NCBI GenBank assembly: GCA_050330205.1
Contig: JBHJOA010000016.1
Span: forward strand, 23,532 to 87,531
DNA: 64,000 bases
Reading direction: 5' to 3'
Origin: Pelagibius sp050330205
Lineage (GTDB): Bacteria > Pseudomonadota > Alphaproteobacteria > Kiloniellales > Kiloniellaceae
Position 1 is the first letter of the stretch. Each line of letters opens with the position of its first letter. The notes under the pieces are model-generated. The model saw only the letters and a program-made list of their open reading frames with translations, did no database searches and was not told where the DNA came from. This document shows, piece after piece, positions 8,730 to 17,458 of the stretch. The position numbers were made by a program, and so were the translations under genes.

Positions 8730-8759
8730 CGGCGCGCAGGAAAGAATGGGAGACATCCG

Positions 8760-9920
8760 ATGAACTTCGGCCTCGGCGACGAACAGCAGATGATCGTCGA
8801 TACCCTGCGCAGCTTCGTCGAGAAGGAGCTCTATCCGCACGAAGCGCTGGTCGAACGCGAGGGGCAGGTGCCGCGGGAAATCGGCGAAGAGATCAAGCGC
8901 AAGTGCCTGGAGCTCGGCTTTTTCGCCGCCAACATGCCCGAAGAGGTCGGCGGTGGGGGCCTGGGCCACCTCGACTTCACCCTGCTGGAGCGCGAGCTCG
9001 GCCGCGCCTCGATGGCGCTCACGGTCTTCTTCGGGCGTCCCTCCGGCATTCTCCTGGCCTGCGAGGGCGAACAGCGTGAGCGTTACCTGCTGCCGGCCGT
9101 GAGTGGCGAGAAGTACGACGCCCTGGCGATGTCCGAGCCCGATGCCGGCTCCGACGTGCGTGGCATGAAGTGCACGGCGCGGCCCGACGGCGACGACTGG
9201 ATCCTCAACGGCAGCAAGCATTTCATCAGCCATGCCGATATCGCCGACTTCGTCATCGTCTTCGTCGCCAGCGGCGAGGAAGAAACCGCCGCCGGCACCA
9301 AGAAGAAGATCACCTGCTTCCTGGTCGACCGCGGCACGCCCGGCTTCGAGATCCTGAAGGGTTACAACTCGGTCTCGCACCGCGGCTATCACAACTGCAT
9401 CCTCTCCTTCGACAACTGCCGGCTGCCGAAGGCGCAGATCCTGGGGGAGGTCCACCGCGGTTTCGAACTCGCCAATGACTGGCTCTACGCCACCCGCCTC
9501 ACCGTCGCCGCCATGGCGGTCGGGCGGGCGCGCCGCGCCTTCGACTACGCGCTCGGCTATGCCGCCGAGCGCAAACAGTTCGGCCAGAAGATCGGCCGCT
9601 TCCAGGGCGTCTCCTTCAAGCTCGCCGACATGGTGACGGAGATCGACGCGGCGGACTGGCTGACGCTCGCCGCCGCCTGGCGCCTCGACCAGGGCCTGCC
9701 GGCCAACCGCGAGATCGCCTCGGCCAAGCTCTACGCCACCGAGATGCTGGCCCGGGTCACCGACGAGGCGATCCAGGTACACGGCGGCATGGGCCTGATG
9801 GACGACCTGCCGCTGGAGCGCTTCTGGCGCGACGCCCGGGTCGAGCGCATCTGGGACGGCACTTCGGAGATCCAGCGCCACATCATCTCGCGCGAACTGT
9901 TGCGGCCGCTCGGATGCTGA
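8760..9920 (+). CDS. Acyl-CoA dehydrogenase of the carnitine/butyrobetaine cluster
   Basis: A 386-residue FAD acyl-CoA dehydrogenase. Typical signatures are present: 'MSEPDAGSDVRGMKC' near residue 125, 'RKQFGQKIGRFQ' near 280 and 'IQVHGGMGLMDDLPLERFWRDARVERIWDGTSEIQ' as the C-terminal signature with family-typical spacing. The ATG at 8760 follows GGGAGA by eight bases; the frame is open further upstream only through the palindromic repeat. Because the next genes are a CoA ligase and CaiD, the likely job is oxidation of gamma-butyrobetainyl-CoA to crotonobetainyl-CoA, or another CoA ester feeding CaiD. It is not especially close to E. coli CaiA by eye, so the substrate is an inference. Confidence 0.9.
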   Translation: MNFGLGDEQQMIVDTLRSFVEKELYPHEALVEREGQVPREIGEEIKRKCLELGFFAANMPEEVGGGGLGHLDFTLLERELGRASMALTVFFGRPSGILLACEGEQRERYLLPAVSGEKYDALAMSEPDAGSDVRGMKCTARPDGDDWILNGSKHFISHADIADFVIVFVASGEEETAAGTKKKITCFLVDRGTPGFEILKGYNSVSHRGYHNCILSFDNCRLPKAQILGEVHRGFELANDWLYATRLTVAAMAVGRARRAFDYALGYAAERKQFGQKIGRFQGVSFKLADMVTEIDAADWLTLAAAWRLDQGLPANREIASAKLYATEMLARVTDEAIQVHGGMGLMDDLPLERFWRDARVERIWDGTSEIQRHIISRELLRPLGC

Positions 9921-12001
9921 CTCCGCCGCGACCGCTGGAGCGCTTGCTGCGCCCCCGCACCCTCGCCGTCATCGGCGGCGACCCGGCGGCGGAGGTCGTC
10001 CGCCAATGCGACCGCATGGGCTACGGCGGCGAGATCTGGCCGGTGCATCCGACCAGGGAAGAGGTCGCCGGCCGCCGCGCGTTCAGGAGCATTGCCGAAC
10101 TGCCCGGGGCGCCGGATGCCGCTTTCATCGCGGTCAACCGCCACCTAACCATCGACGCCGTGCGCGATCTGGCAGCGTTGGGGGCAGGCGGCGCGGTCTG
10201 CTATGCCTCGGGCTTCCGCGAGGCCGGGAACGAAGACGCCGAAGGCGAGGCCCTGCAGGCACGCCTGATCGAGGCCGCCGGGGCCATGCCGATCATCGGC
10301 CCCAACTGCTACGGCCTCATCAACTACGGCGACGGCGCCCTGCTGTGGCCCGACCAGCACGGCGGCCGGCGGCTCGCGGCCGGCGAGCGCGGCGTCGCCA
10401 TCGTCACCCAGTCCTCGAACATCGCCATCAACATGACGATGCAGCGGCGCGGCCTGCCGCTAGCCTACGTGCTGACCGCCGGCAACCAGGCGCAGACGGG
10501 ACTCTCCGACCTCGCCCTCGGCCTGCTCGACGACCCGCGGGTGACGGCCCTCGGCCTGCATATCGAAGGCTTCGACTCCCTTGCCGGCATGGAAGCCGTG
10601 GCGGCGAAGGCCCGCGCATTGCGCAAGCCCGTGGTCGCCATGAAGCTGGGCCGCTCGGCCCAGGCGCGTGCCGCCACCCTTTCCCATACCGCCTCGCTGG
10701 CCGGCTCCGATGCCGCCGCCGACGCATTCCTGAAGCGGCTCGGTATCGCCCGCCTCGCCAGCATTCCCGCCTTCCTGGAAACGCTGAAGCTGCTGCATGT
10801 CGTCGGCCCCCTGCCGGGGTCGGCGATCTCCTCGATGAGCTGCTCCGGCGGCGAGGCCTCGGTGATGGCCGATGCGGCGGAGGGCCGCGGAGTCGCGTTC
10901 CGCGCGCTCGGCGCCGCAGAGGCCAAGGCGGTGAAGGCCACCCTGGGACCGCTGGTCGCGGTGTCCAATCCGCTCGACTATCACACCTTCATCTGGGCCG
11001 ACGAACAGGCGATGACAGCGACCTTCACCGCCATGGTGGGCGCCGGCTTCGACCTCAACCTGCTGGTGCTCGACTTCCCGCGCGCCGACCGCTGCGACGA
11101 CGCCGACTGGTGGCCGACACTGCGCGCCTTCGAGGCCGCTCTGCGGACCCACGATGCGAGAGGCGCGGTGGTGGCCAGCCTGCCGGAGAACTTCACCGAG
11201 GACCAGGCGGCCGTGCTTATCGGCCGCGGCATCGCCCCCCTGGCCGGCATCGACGATGCCCTGGCGGCGGCCGAAGCGGCGGCCGCCATCGGCGCGGCCT
11301 GGCGGCACGACCCGGCGGCGCCCGTCGCCGCCTCTGCCCGGAGCGAAGCCGGCGGGTTGGAGACCCTGGACGAAGCCGACGCCAAGGCGCTGCTGAAGGC
11401 GCGGGGTGTCGCCGTGCCCGAAGGCCGCCGCGCGACCGACCCGGACGACGCCGTCGCCGCCGCGGCCGAACTCGGCTACCCCGTTGCCCTGAAAGCCCTC
11501 GGCCTCGCCCACAAGACCGAGGCCGGCGCGGTACGGCTGAACCTCGCCTCGCCGGAGGCCCTGCGCGCCGCCGCCCGCGAACTCGCGACCCTCGGCGAGG
11601 GACTCTATGTCGAACGCATGGTCGCCGATCCCCTGGCCGAGGTCATCGTCGGCATCACCCTCGAGCCGCCCTTCGGCCCGGTGCTGACCCTCGGCAGCGG
11701 CGGCGAACTGGTCGAACTGCTGCGCGACACCGCGACCTTGCTGCTGCCCGCGAGCCGTGACGACATCGCCGCCGCGTTTGCCGGGCTGCGCTCGGCACCG
11801 CTGCTGGCCGGATACCGCGGCCGCCCCCGGGGCGATCTCGCCGCCGCCGTCGCGGTGGTCGAGGCGGTGCAGCGACTTGCGCTGGCGCAAGCGGCGTCTA
11901 TCGTGGAACTCGAAATCAATCCCTTGATCGTCTCAGCCGAAGGCCGCGGCGCCGTCGCCGCGGACGCGCTTATCGTCAGGAGGAAAGTGGCCGATGACTG
12001 A
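9914..12001 (+). CDS. ADP-forming acyl-CoA synthetase (acetate-CoA ligase family)
   Basis: A 695-residue single-chain NDP-forming acyl-CoA synthetase. It has an N-terminal CoA-binding Rossmann domain ('LRPRTLAVIGGDPAAEVVRQC'), a succinyl-CoA-ligase-like middle ('IIGPNCYGLINYGD', 'MSCSGGEASVMADAAEGRG'), and a C-terminal ATP-grasp domain from about residue 475 ('LLKARGVAVPEGR', 'GYPVALKALGLAHKTEAGAV'). It makes a CoA ester from a carboxylate with ATP giving ADP. The start ATGCTGA overlaps the dehydrogenase stop by seven bases and its end overlaps caiD by eight, implying translational coupling. In this setting it probably loads CoA onto butyrobetaine, crotonobetaine or carnitine, replacing the CaiC (AMP) or CaiB (transferase) route; the substrate is inferred from context. 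Confidence 0.9.
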   Translation: MLTPPRPLERLLRPRTLAVIGGDPAAEVVRQCDRMGYGGEIWPVHPTREEVAGRRAFRSIAELPGAPDAAFIAVNRHLTIDAVRDLAALGAGGAVCYASGFREAGNEDAEGEALQARLIEAAGAMPIIGPNCYGLINYGDGALLWPDQHGGRRLAAGERGVAIVTQSSNIAINMTMQRRGLPLAYVLTAGNQAQTGLSDLALGLLDDPRVTALGLHIEGFDSLAGMEAVAAKARALRKPVVAMKLGRSAQARAATLSHTASLAGSDAAADAFLKRLGIARLASIPAFLETLKLLHVVGPLPGSAISSMSCSGGEASVMADAAEGRGVAFRALGAAEAKAVKATLGPLVAVSNPLDYHTFIWADEQAMTATFTAMVGAGFDLNLLVLDFPRADRCDDADWWPTLRAFEAALRTHDARGAVVASLPENFTEDQAAVLIGRGIAPLAGIDDALAAAEAAAAIGAAWRHDPAAPVAASARSEAGGLETLDEADAKALLKARGVAVPEGRRATDPDDAVAAAAELGYPVALKALGLAHKTEAGAVRLNLASPEALRAAARELATLGEGLYVERMVADPLAEVIVGITLEPPFGPVLTLGSGGELVELLRDTATLLLPASRDDIAAAFAGLRSAPLLAGYRGRPRGDLAAAVAVVEAVQRLALAQAASIVELEINPLIVSAEGRGAVAADALIVRRKVADD

Positions 12002-12812
12002 CCCGAAAACGGCACCCAAGTCTCCCTCGAAGAACCACGTCATCCGCTGCCGTCGCGAAGGTGGTGTGCTCGAGGTGATCCTCGATCGCCCAAAGGCCAA
12101 TGCCATCGACCTGGCGACCAGCCGCGTCATGGGCCAGACCTTCAAGGCCTTCCGCGACAACCCCGAGCTGCGGGTCGCGATCGTTACCGGCGGCGGCGAC
12201 CGGTTCTTCTCCGCCGGCTGGGATCTGAAGGCGGCGGCCGGCGGCGATGCGGTCGACGGCGACTACGGCGTCGGCGGCTTCGGCGGTCTGCAGGAACTGC
12301 GCGACCTCAACAAGCCGGTGATCGCGGCGGTGAACGGCATGGCGGTGGGCGGCGGCTTCGAGCTGGCGCTTTCGGCCGACCTCATCCTGGCGGCCGAGGA
12401 TGCCACCTTCGCGCTGCCGGAGATTCGCGCCGGCACCCTGGCCGATGCCGCCACGGTGAAGCTGCCCAAGCGCATGCCCTACCACATCGCCATGGACCTG
12501 CTGCTGACCGGCCGCTGGATGGATGCCGAAGAGGCCCACCGCTGGGGGCTGGTGAACGAGGTTGTGCCGCGGGACAAGCTGATGACGCGCGCCTGGGAGA
12601 TCGCCGAGCTTCTGGCGTCCGGCCCGCCGCTGGTCTTCGCCGCCATCAAGGAGGTCGCGCGCGAGGCCGAGGCCCTGTCCTTCCGCGATGCCATGAACCG
12701 CATCACCAAGCGGCAGTTCCGCAGCGTCGACGTCCTCTACGACAGCGAGGACCAGCAGGAGGGCTTCCGCGCCTTCGCCGAGAAACGCGACCCGGTGTGG
12801 AAGGGCCGCTGA
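11994..12812 (+). CDS. caiD: Carnitinyl-CoA dehydratase CaiD
   Basis: A 272-residue crotonase that interconverts carnitinyl-CoA and crotonobetainyl-CoA. Several blocks are nearly identical to E. coli CaiD as I recall it: 'LDRPKANAID' near residue 30, 'FFSAGWDLKAAA' near 70, 'KPVIAAVNG' and 'GGGFELAL' near 105-125 (oxyanion-hole region), and the C-terminus 'FAEKRDPVWKGR', which is diagnostic. The first ~15 residues (MTDPKTAPKSPSK) are an extra arm. It overlaps the ligase gene and is followed 11 bases later by the esterase. It would hydrate crotonobetainyl-CoA to L-carnitinyl-CoA, linking butyrobetaine or crotonobetaine to the carnitine dehydrogenase. Confidence 0.95.
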   Translation: MTDPKTAPKSPSKNHVIRCRREGGVLEVILDRPKANAIDLATSRVMGQTFKAFRDNPELRVAIVTGGGDRFFSAGWDLKAAAGGDAVDGDYGVGGFGGLQELRDLNKPVIAAVNGMAVGGGFELALSADLILAAEDATFALPEIRAGTLADAATVKLPKRMPYHIAMDLLLTGRWMDAEEAHRWGLVNEVVPRDKLMTRAWEIAELLASGPPLVFAAIKEVAREAEALSFRDAMNRITKRQFRSVDVLYDSEDQQEGFRAFAEKRDPVWKGR

Positions 12813-12823
12813 GGCCGCCCGGC

Positions 12824-13798
12824 ATGTCCCCGCCCCGCCCGCAGGAACCCGAGATCCTGGCCTTCGTCGCCGAGGTCGAGAGCTTCTACCCGCCGGATGC
12901 CGTCGACCTGACGGTCGACGCGCAGCGCCGCTGCTACGACGACCTCTGCCGCCATTTCGATGCGCATCTGCCGCCGGACCTCACCGTCGGCGACGCGGCA
13001 GCGGCACACCCCGACGCGCCGGTGCCGCTGCGCCGCTACAGGCCCGCCGGGATCCGGCAGCAGACCGTCATCGTCTATTTCCACGGCGGTGGCTTCGTGG
13101 TCGGCGGCCTCGACAGCCACCATGCCGTCTGCGCCGAGATCGCCACCGCCACCGGCAGCGAACTCTGCGCCGTCGACTATCGCCTGGCCCCCGAACACCG
13201 CTTTCCCCTGGCCCTGACCGACTGCCTCGCCGCGCTGCTGGCCCAGGCAGGCCGGCCGATCGTGGTGGCGGGCGACAGCGCCGGCGGCAACCTCGCCGCC
13301 GGGGTCGCCATGACCCTGCGCGACGCCGCCCGCGGCACGGCCGCCGCAATGGACCTGCTGCGGGCGTCCGGCTGGCAACCCGGCGCGCCGCTGCCCCGCG
13401 TGACCGGCCAGGCGCTGATCTATCCCGTGCTGGGCGGACGCCTCGACAGCGGCTCCTTCGTGGAGATGGCCGAGGCGCCGGGACTGACCACGGCCGACGT
13501 GCGCTACTACCGCGATATCCTCGGCGCGCCGGAAGGCGATCCCTATGGTCATCCCCTGGCCGCCGCCGACTGGTCCGGCCTGCCGCCGGCCTACATCACC
13601 GCCGCCCATTTCGACCCGCTGCGCGACGACGGCCGCCACTACGCCGCACGCCTCGCGGAAGCGGGTGTCGCCGTGACCTACCGCGAGGAACCACAGATGG
13701 TGCATGCCTGGCTGCGCGCGCGTCACCACAGTCCCGGCGCCCGGGCCGCCTTCGCCGCCCTCTGCCGGGGAGTGGACGAACTGCTCACAGCGGTGTAG
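12824..13798 (+). CDS. Alpha/beta hydrolase, hormone-sensitive-lipase family esterase
   Basis: A 324-residue serine esterase. It shows the HSL-family oxyanion-hole motif HGGG at residues 87-90, the nucleophile elbow GDSAGG with Ser152, and a late His in 'QMVHAWLRARHHS'. An Asp in 'TAAHFDPLRDDG' completes the triad. A GTG 27 bases upstream is also in frame, but the ATG at 12824 avoids overlap with caiD and has GAGG nearby. As last gene of the carnitine operon it may cleave acyl-carnitines or choline/carnitine esters to free the quaternary amine; Pseudomonas uses a different alpha/beta hydrolase for that. Substrate is a guess; family is certain. Confidence 0.85.
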   Translation: MSPPRPQEPEILAFVAEVESFYPPDAVDLTVDAQRRCYDDLCRHFDAHLPPDLTVGDAAAAHPDAPVPLRRYRPAGIRQQTVIVYFHGGGFVVGGLDSHHAVCAEIATATGSELCAVDYRLAPEHRFPLALTDCLAALLAQAGRPIVVAGDSAGGNLAAGVAMTLRDAARGTAAAMDLLRASGWQPGAPLPRVTGQALIYPVLGGRLDSGSFVEMAEAPGLTTADVRYYRDILGAPEGDPYGHPLAAADWSGLPPAYITAAHFDPLRDDGRHYAARLAEAGVAVTYREEPQMVHAWLRARHHSPGARAAFAALCRGVDELLTAV

Positions 13799-13812
13799 CG
13801 GCGGCAGCCGCC

Positions 13813-15825
13813 TTACATCAGGTCGCGGGCGATCCGGCGCTGCCAGGTCTTCGCATGAACCCGGCGATCGCCTTCGAAGGCTTCGACCGATGCGGTGATC
13901 TGGAAGGCGTCCGCACTGCATTGCAGGCTGGCGACGCTTTCCGTGCGCACGGCCCAGTCGCCGCGCCGAAGTTCGCTGGTCCAGCGGCACTCGCCCGACG
14001 CCCGGTCGGGCTCGTCCAGAGGCAGGGCCCAGACCTCGTCGCGCTGCTGCCGCGTGATGAGGCCGGTCTGCGGATGCTCGTATGCACCGGTGTCCTCGTG
14101 GATCGTGTAGCGGGTCACGCCGGCGGTCAGGTCGCGCACGGCTTCACGCCGGCTTGCCGGGGGCGCATGCTCGATGTAGCGCGGCAACGGATCGGGGTTC
14201 GCCGGCGCCGGCACCTGGATTTCCGCGTGCGGGCCGAGCAGCGGCAAGGTCAACTCGGCTCCGGCCGCAAGATCCACCATCACGGCGGCAGCACCCGGCG
14301 TCGGCAGCACCAGCGGCCAGCAGGCGTTGGACAGAGAGAGCCGCAGGCGGTGGCCGGGCGGCAGGCGGTAGCCGCAGGCGTCCAGCCGCAGCTTGACCGC
14401 CACGGTCCGGCCCGCGGGCATGGGCTGCGGATCGGCACTGCCGTCCCGGTGCGCGAGGTTCAGAACGCCGTAGCCGATGCGCATCGCCGTGCCGTCGGGA
14501 TGGACGTCGACCAGGCGCGCCGCCAGCAGCGCGGTCGCCGCGGCACAGCCGGTCGAAAGCGTCAGCAGCGGGCGGCCCAGTATCTCCAGGGCCTCGGTCA
14601 GCGGCGCGGTTTCGAAGACGACACTGCCGCCGTCGTCGACGCGCTGGTCGGCGGGCAACTCGGCATCGGGCTTCTGGGTGAAGTACTCGCCGCCCATGAT
14701 CCCGGTGTCGGGGGGCGAGTCGATGACGACGGTCGTTTCCCCGCCGCCATCGCGGCGCGCGTCCGTGGCCGGCACCAGCCGACGTTCGGCGGTCAGGTGG
14801 AAGCGCGCCGCCGGCGCCTCGCCGGACCACGAGTCCACGGCAACCCAGCGGCCAGGGTCGTGCTCGCGCCGTGGCGCCGGCCGCAGCGCGTCGAGAATGT
14901 AGGCGCGCAGCTGCGGGTCGTGCTCGGCACCGTTTTCGACGCCCTTCAGCCAGCGGTCCCAAAAGCGCCGCGCCACGCCGTGGAAGTCCATGCGTGGCTT
15001 TGGCCAGGCGAAGTGCGGGTACTTGTGAATCCAGGGGCCGAGGATCGCCTGGGCGGAGGAGCCTAGACCCTCGACCGCCTCCAGCGGCGTGTTGCGATAG
15101 CCGTCGGCCCAGCCGGCGATGAGCAGCGCAGGCACCTCGAAACCGTCGAAGTCCTCGCAGATCGACCCGTGCCGCCAGTAGGCGTCGCGGCGCTGGTGCG
15201 CCAGCCAGGCCTCCAGCATGAAGGGTTCGCCCTCCAGGCGTTCCAGCCACATCGCCCGCCAGCGGTCGCCGACCAGGACGGGGTCGGGCGGGCGCGACTG
15301 ATAAGCCAGCATTGTGGCCGCCCAGGACAGGTGGGCCGACAGCAGGGCGCCGCCCTTGTAGTGGATGTCGTCGGCGAAGCGGTCGACGGTGGAGGCAATG
15401 GAGATCACCGCCTGCAACCCCGGCGGACGCAGCGCCGCCACCTGCATCGCATTGAAGCCGCCCCAGGAGATGCCCATCATGCCGACCGCGCCGGAACACC
15501 AGTCCTGCGCGGCGATCCAGGCGATCACCTCGCAGGCGTCGGAAAGCTCCCGCGGCGAGTATTCGTCGTCGATCACGCCCTCGGATTCTCCCGAGCCGCG
15601 GATGTCGACGCGCACACCGGCATAGCCCGCGGCGGCGAAAACGGGATAGGTGCTCTCGTCGCGGGGTGCCGTGCCGTCGCGCTTGCGGTAGGGCAGGAAC
15701 TCGAGGATCGCCGGCACCGGTGCCGTTCCGGCGTCCAGTGGCAGCCAGATGCGGGCAGCGAGGCGCGCGCCGTCGGCAAGGACGATCCACTCGTTCTCGA
15801 TGACCTTGCAGGCCGGGTCGCTCAA
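13813..15825 (-). CDS. CocE/NonD (X-Pro dipeptidyl-peptidase S15) family hydrolase
   Basis: A 670-residue serine hydrolase. The N-terminal alpha/beta domain carries the nucleophile motif GISWGG (Ser120) and 'RVDIRGSGESEG' typical of CocE; the C-terminal ~240 residues form the jelly-roll X-Pro_dipeptidase domain. No signal peptide, so it acts in the cytosol. Translation seems to start at TTG, one base after the stop of the upstream ABC ATPase (TGA-C-TTG); no ATG or GTG is better placed. As last gene of a peptide-type importer operon it probably hydrolyses the imported ester or amide. It converges on the esterase gene with a 14-base gap. Confidence 0.85.
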   Translation of the reverse strand: MSDPACKVIENEWIVLADGARLAARIWLPLDAGTAPVPAILEFLPYRKRDGTAPRDESTYPVFAAAGYAGVRVDIRGSGESEGVIDDEYSPRELSDACEVIAWIAAQDWCSGAVGMMGISWGGFNAMQVAALRPPGLQAVISIASTVDRFADDIHYKGGALLSAHLSWAATMLAYQSRPPDPVLVGDRWRAMWLERLEGEPFMLEAWLAHQRRDAYWRHGSICEDFDGFEVPALLIAGWADGYRNTPLEAVEGLGSSAQAILGPWIHKYPHFAWPKPRMDFHGVARRFWDRWLKGVENGAEHDPQLRAYILDALRPAPRREHDPGRWVAVDSWSGEAPAARFHLTAERRLVPATDARRDGGGETTVVIDSPPDTGIMGGEYFTQKPDAELPADQRVDDGGSVVFETAPLTEALEILGRPLLTLSTGCAAATALLAARLVDVHPDGTAMRIGYGVLNLAHRDGSADPQPMPAGRTVAVKLRLDACGYRLPPGHRLRLSLSNACWPLVLPTPGAAAVMVDLAAGAELTLPLLGPHAEIQVPAPANPDPLPRYIEHAPPASRREAVRDLTAGVTRYTIHEDTGAYEHPQTGLITRQQRDEVWALPLDEPDRASGECRWTSELRRGDWAVRTESVASLQCSADAFQITASVEAFEGDRRVHAKTWQRRIARDLM

Positions 15826-15826
15826 G

Positions 15827-17458
15827 TCAGTGGCCTGCGCTTGCCATGCGCCGCGTGGTCAGCACCTCTTCCAGCCAGTCGAGGCGCATTTCCGGCACCG
15901 ACTTCAGGAGGAGGTCGGTGTAGTCGTCGAAGGGTGGCGAGAGGACTTTCGATTTCGGCCCGAAGCGGACTACCCGTCCCTGGTACATCACGGCGATGGA
16001 GTCGGCGATGGCGCGCACCGTGGCGATGTCGTGGGTGATGAAGAGATACGACAAATGGGTTTCCGCCTGCAGGCGCATCAGCAGCTTCAGGATGCCGGCG
16101 GCGACCAGCGGGTCCAGCGCCGAGGTCGGCTCGTCGCAGAGGATCACCTCGGGCTTGGCCGCCAGGGCGCGGGCGATGCAGACGCGCTGCTTCTGGCCGC
16201 CGGAGAGTTCGGCCGGATAGCGGTCGATGTAGCCCTTGCCCATCTCGATCTGCTCTAGCAGCTCGGCGACCCGCTTTGTCTTCTCCTCGCCACGCATGCC
16301 GAAATAGAAGGTCAGCGGCCTGCCGACGATGTCGCGCACGGTCTGGCGGGGGTTCATGGCGGTATCGGCCATCTGATAGAGCATCTGGATCTGTCGCAGC
16401 TGCTCCTTGCTGCGGTCGGCGAACTTCGGCGGCAGCGGCTGGCCCTTGAAGTCAACCTCGCCCTTGGACGCCGGCAGCAGGCCGGTGATGACACGCGCGA
16501 GGGTCGACTTGCCGGAGCCCGACTCGCCGACCACGGCCAGGGTCTGCCCCCGCGGCACGTGTACCGAGACGTCGTGCAGCACCTTGAAGCCGCCGGAATA
16601 GGCGGCATCGACGCCTTCGATCCTGATCGTCGTGTCGGACTGCTCGGCCGCTTCCTGTTTCTGGATCTGGCGCACTGACACCAGCTCGCGGGTGTAGTCC
16701 TCGCGCGGCGCCTCGATGATCTGCTGTACCGGCCCGTACTCCACCATCCTGCCGTGGCGCAGCACCATGATGTCGTCGGACACCTGGGCGACCACGGCCA
16801 AGTCGTGGGTGATATAGAGCGCCGCCGTGTGGGTCTCGTCGATGGCGCGCTTGATGGCGGCGAGCACGTCGATCTGCGTGGTCACGTCGAGCGCGGTGGT
16901 CGGCTCGTCGAAGACGATGAGTTCGGGTCCGGGGCAGAGCGCCATGGCGGTCATGGCACGCTGCAGCTGGCCGCCGGACACCTGGTGCGGGTAGCGTCGG
17001 CCGAAGGTGTCCGGATCCGGCAGTCCCAGCACCCCGAAGAGGTAGCGCGCCCTTTTCCAGGCCTCCTTCGGAGACATTTTGCCGTGGCGCAGGGTCGCCT
17101 CGATCACCTGGTCGCCGAGACGATGCGCCGGATTGAAGGCCGCCGCCGCCGATTGCGCAACGTAGCACACGCGGTTGCCGCGGACCGCGCGGATGCCGTT
17201 GCTGCCAAGGTCGAGGATGTTCTCGCCGTCGAGGCGCACCTCGCCGCCGGTGATGCGCACGCCGCCCCGCCCGTAGGCCAGGGCGGCGAGGCCGATGGTC
17301 GACTTTCCGGCCCCCGACTCGCCGATGAGGCCGAGCACGCGCCCCTTCTGCAGCGTGAACGACACCCCGTGGACGATGGTGATGTCCTGCGGCGGCTCGC
17401 CCGGCGGATAGGCCGTGGCGCCAATCTTAAGGTCGCGGACGTCGAGAAGATCAACCAT
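15827..17458 (-). CDS. Peptide-type ABC transporter, fused double ATPase (DppD-DppF)
   Basis: A 543-residue tandem ATPase. The first half has Walker A GESGAGKST (46-54), signature 'VSGGQLQRA' (160-168) and Walker B 'LIVFDEPTTALD'; the second has Walker A GESGSGKST (311-319), 'LSGGQKQRV' and 'VILCDEPTSALD'. Each half ends in an oligopeptide-type extension. It energises the two permeases encoded just upstream and overlaps the DppC-like gene by eight bases. Members of this family import di/oligopeptides, opines, glutathione or other amines, so the ligand is not fixed by sequence. Confidence 0.93.
   Translation of the reverse strand: MVDLLDVRDLKIGATAYPPGEPPQDITIVHGVSFTLQKGRVLGLIGESGAGKSTIGLAALAYGRGGVRITGGEVRLDGENILDLGSNGIRAVRGNRVCYVAQSAAAAFNPAHRLGDQVIEATLRHGKMSPKEAWKRARYLFGVLGLPDPDTFGRRYPHQVSGGQLQRAMTAMALCPGPELIVFDEPTTALDVTTQIDVLAAIKRAIDETHTAALYITHDLAVVAQVSDDIMVLRHGRMVEYGPVQQIIEAPREDYTRELVSVRQIQKQEAAEQSDTTIRIEGVDAAYSGGFKVLHDVSVHVPRGQTLAVVGESGSGKSTLARVITGLLPASKGEVDFKGQPLPPKFADRSKEQLRQIQMLYQMADTAMNPRQTVRDIVGRPLTFYFGMRGEEKTKRVAELLEQIEMGKGYIDRYPAELSGGQKQRVCIARALAAKPEVILCDEPTSALDPLVAAGILKLLMRLQAETHLSYLFITHDIATVRAIADSIAVMYQGRVVRFGPKSKVLSPPFDDYTDLLLKSVPEMRLDWLEEVLTTRRMASAGH

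Noticed and set aside
8760..9920. Calling the acyl-CoA dehydrogenase CaiA
   Set aside because: By eye it shares only general family motifs with E. coli CaiA, unlike the neighbouring caiD, so the specific name is not supported.
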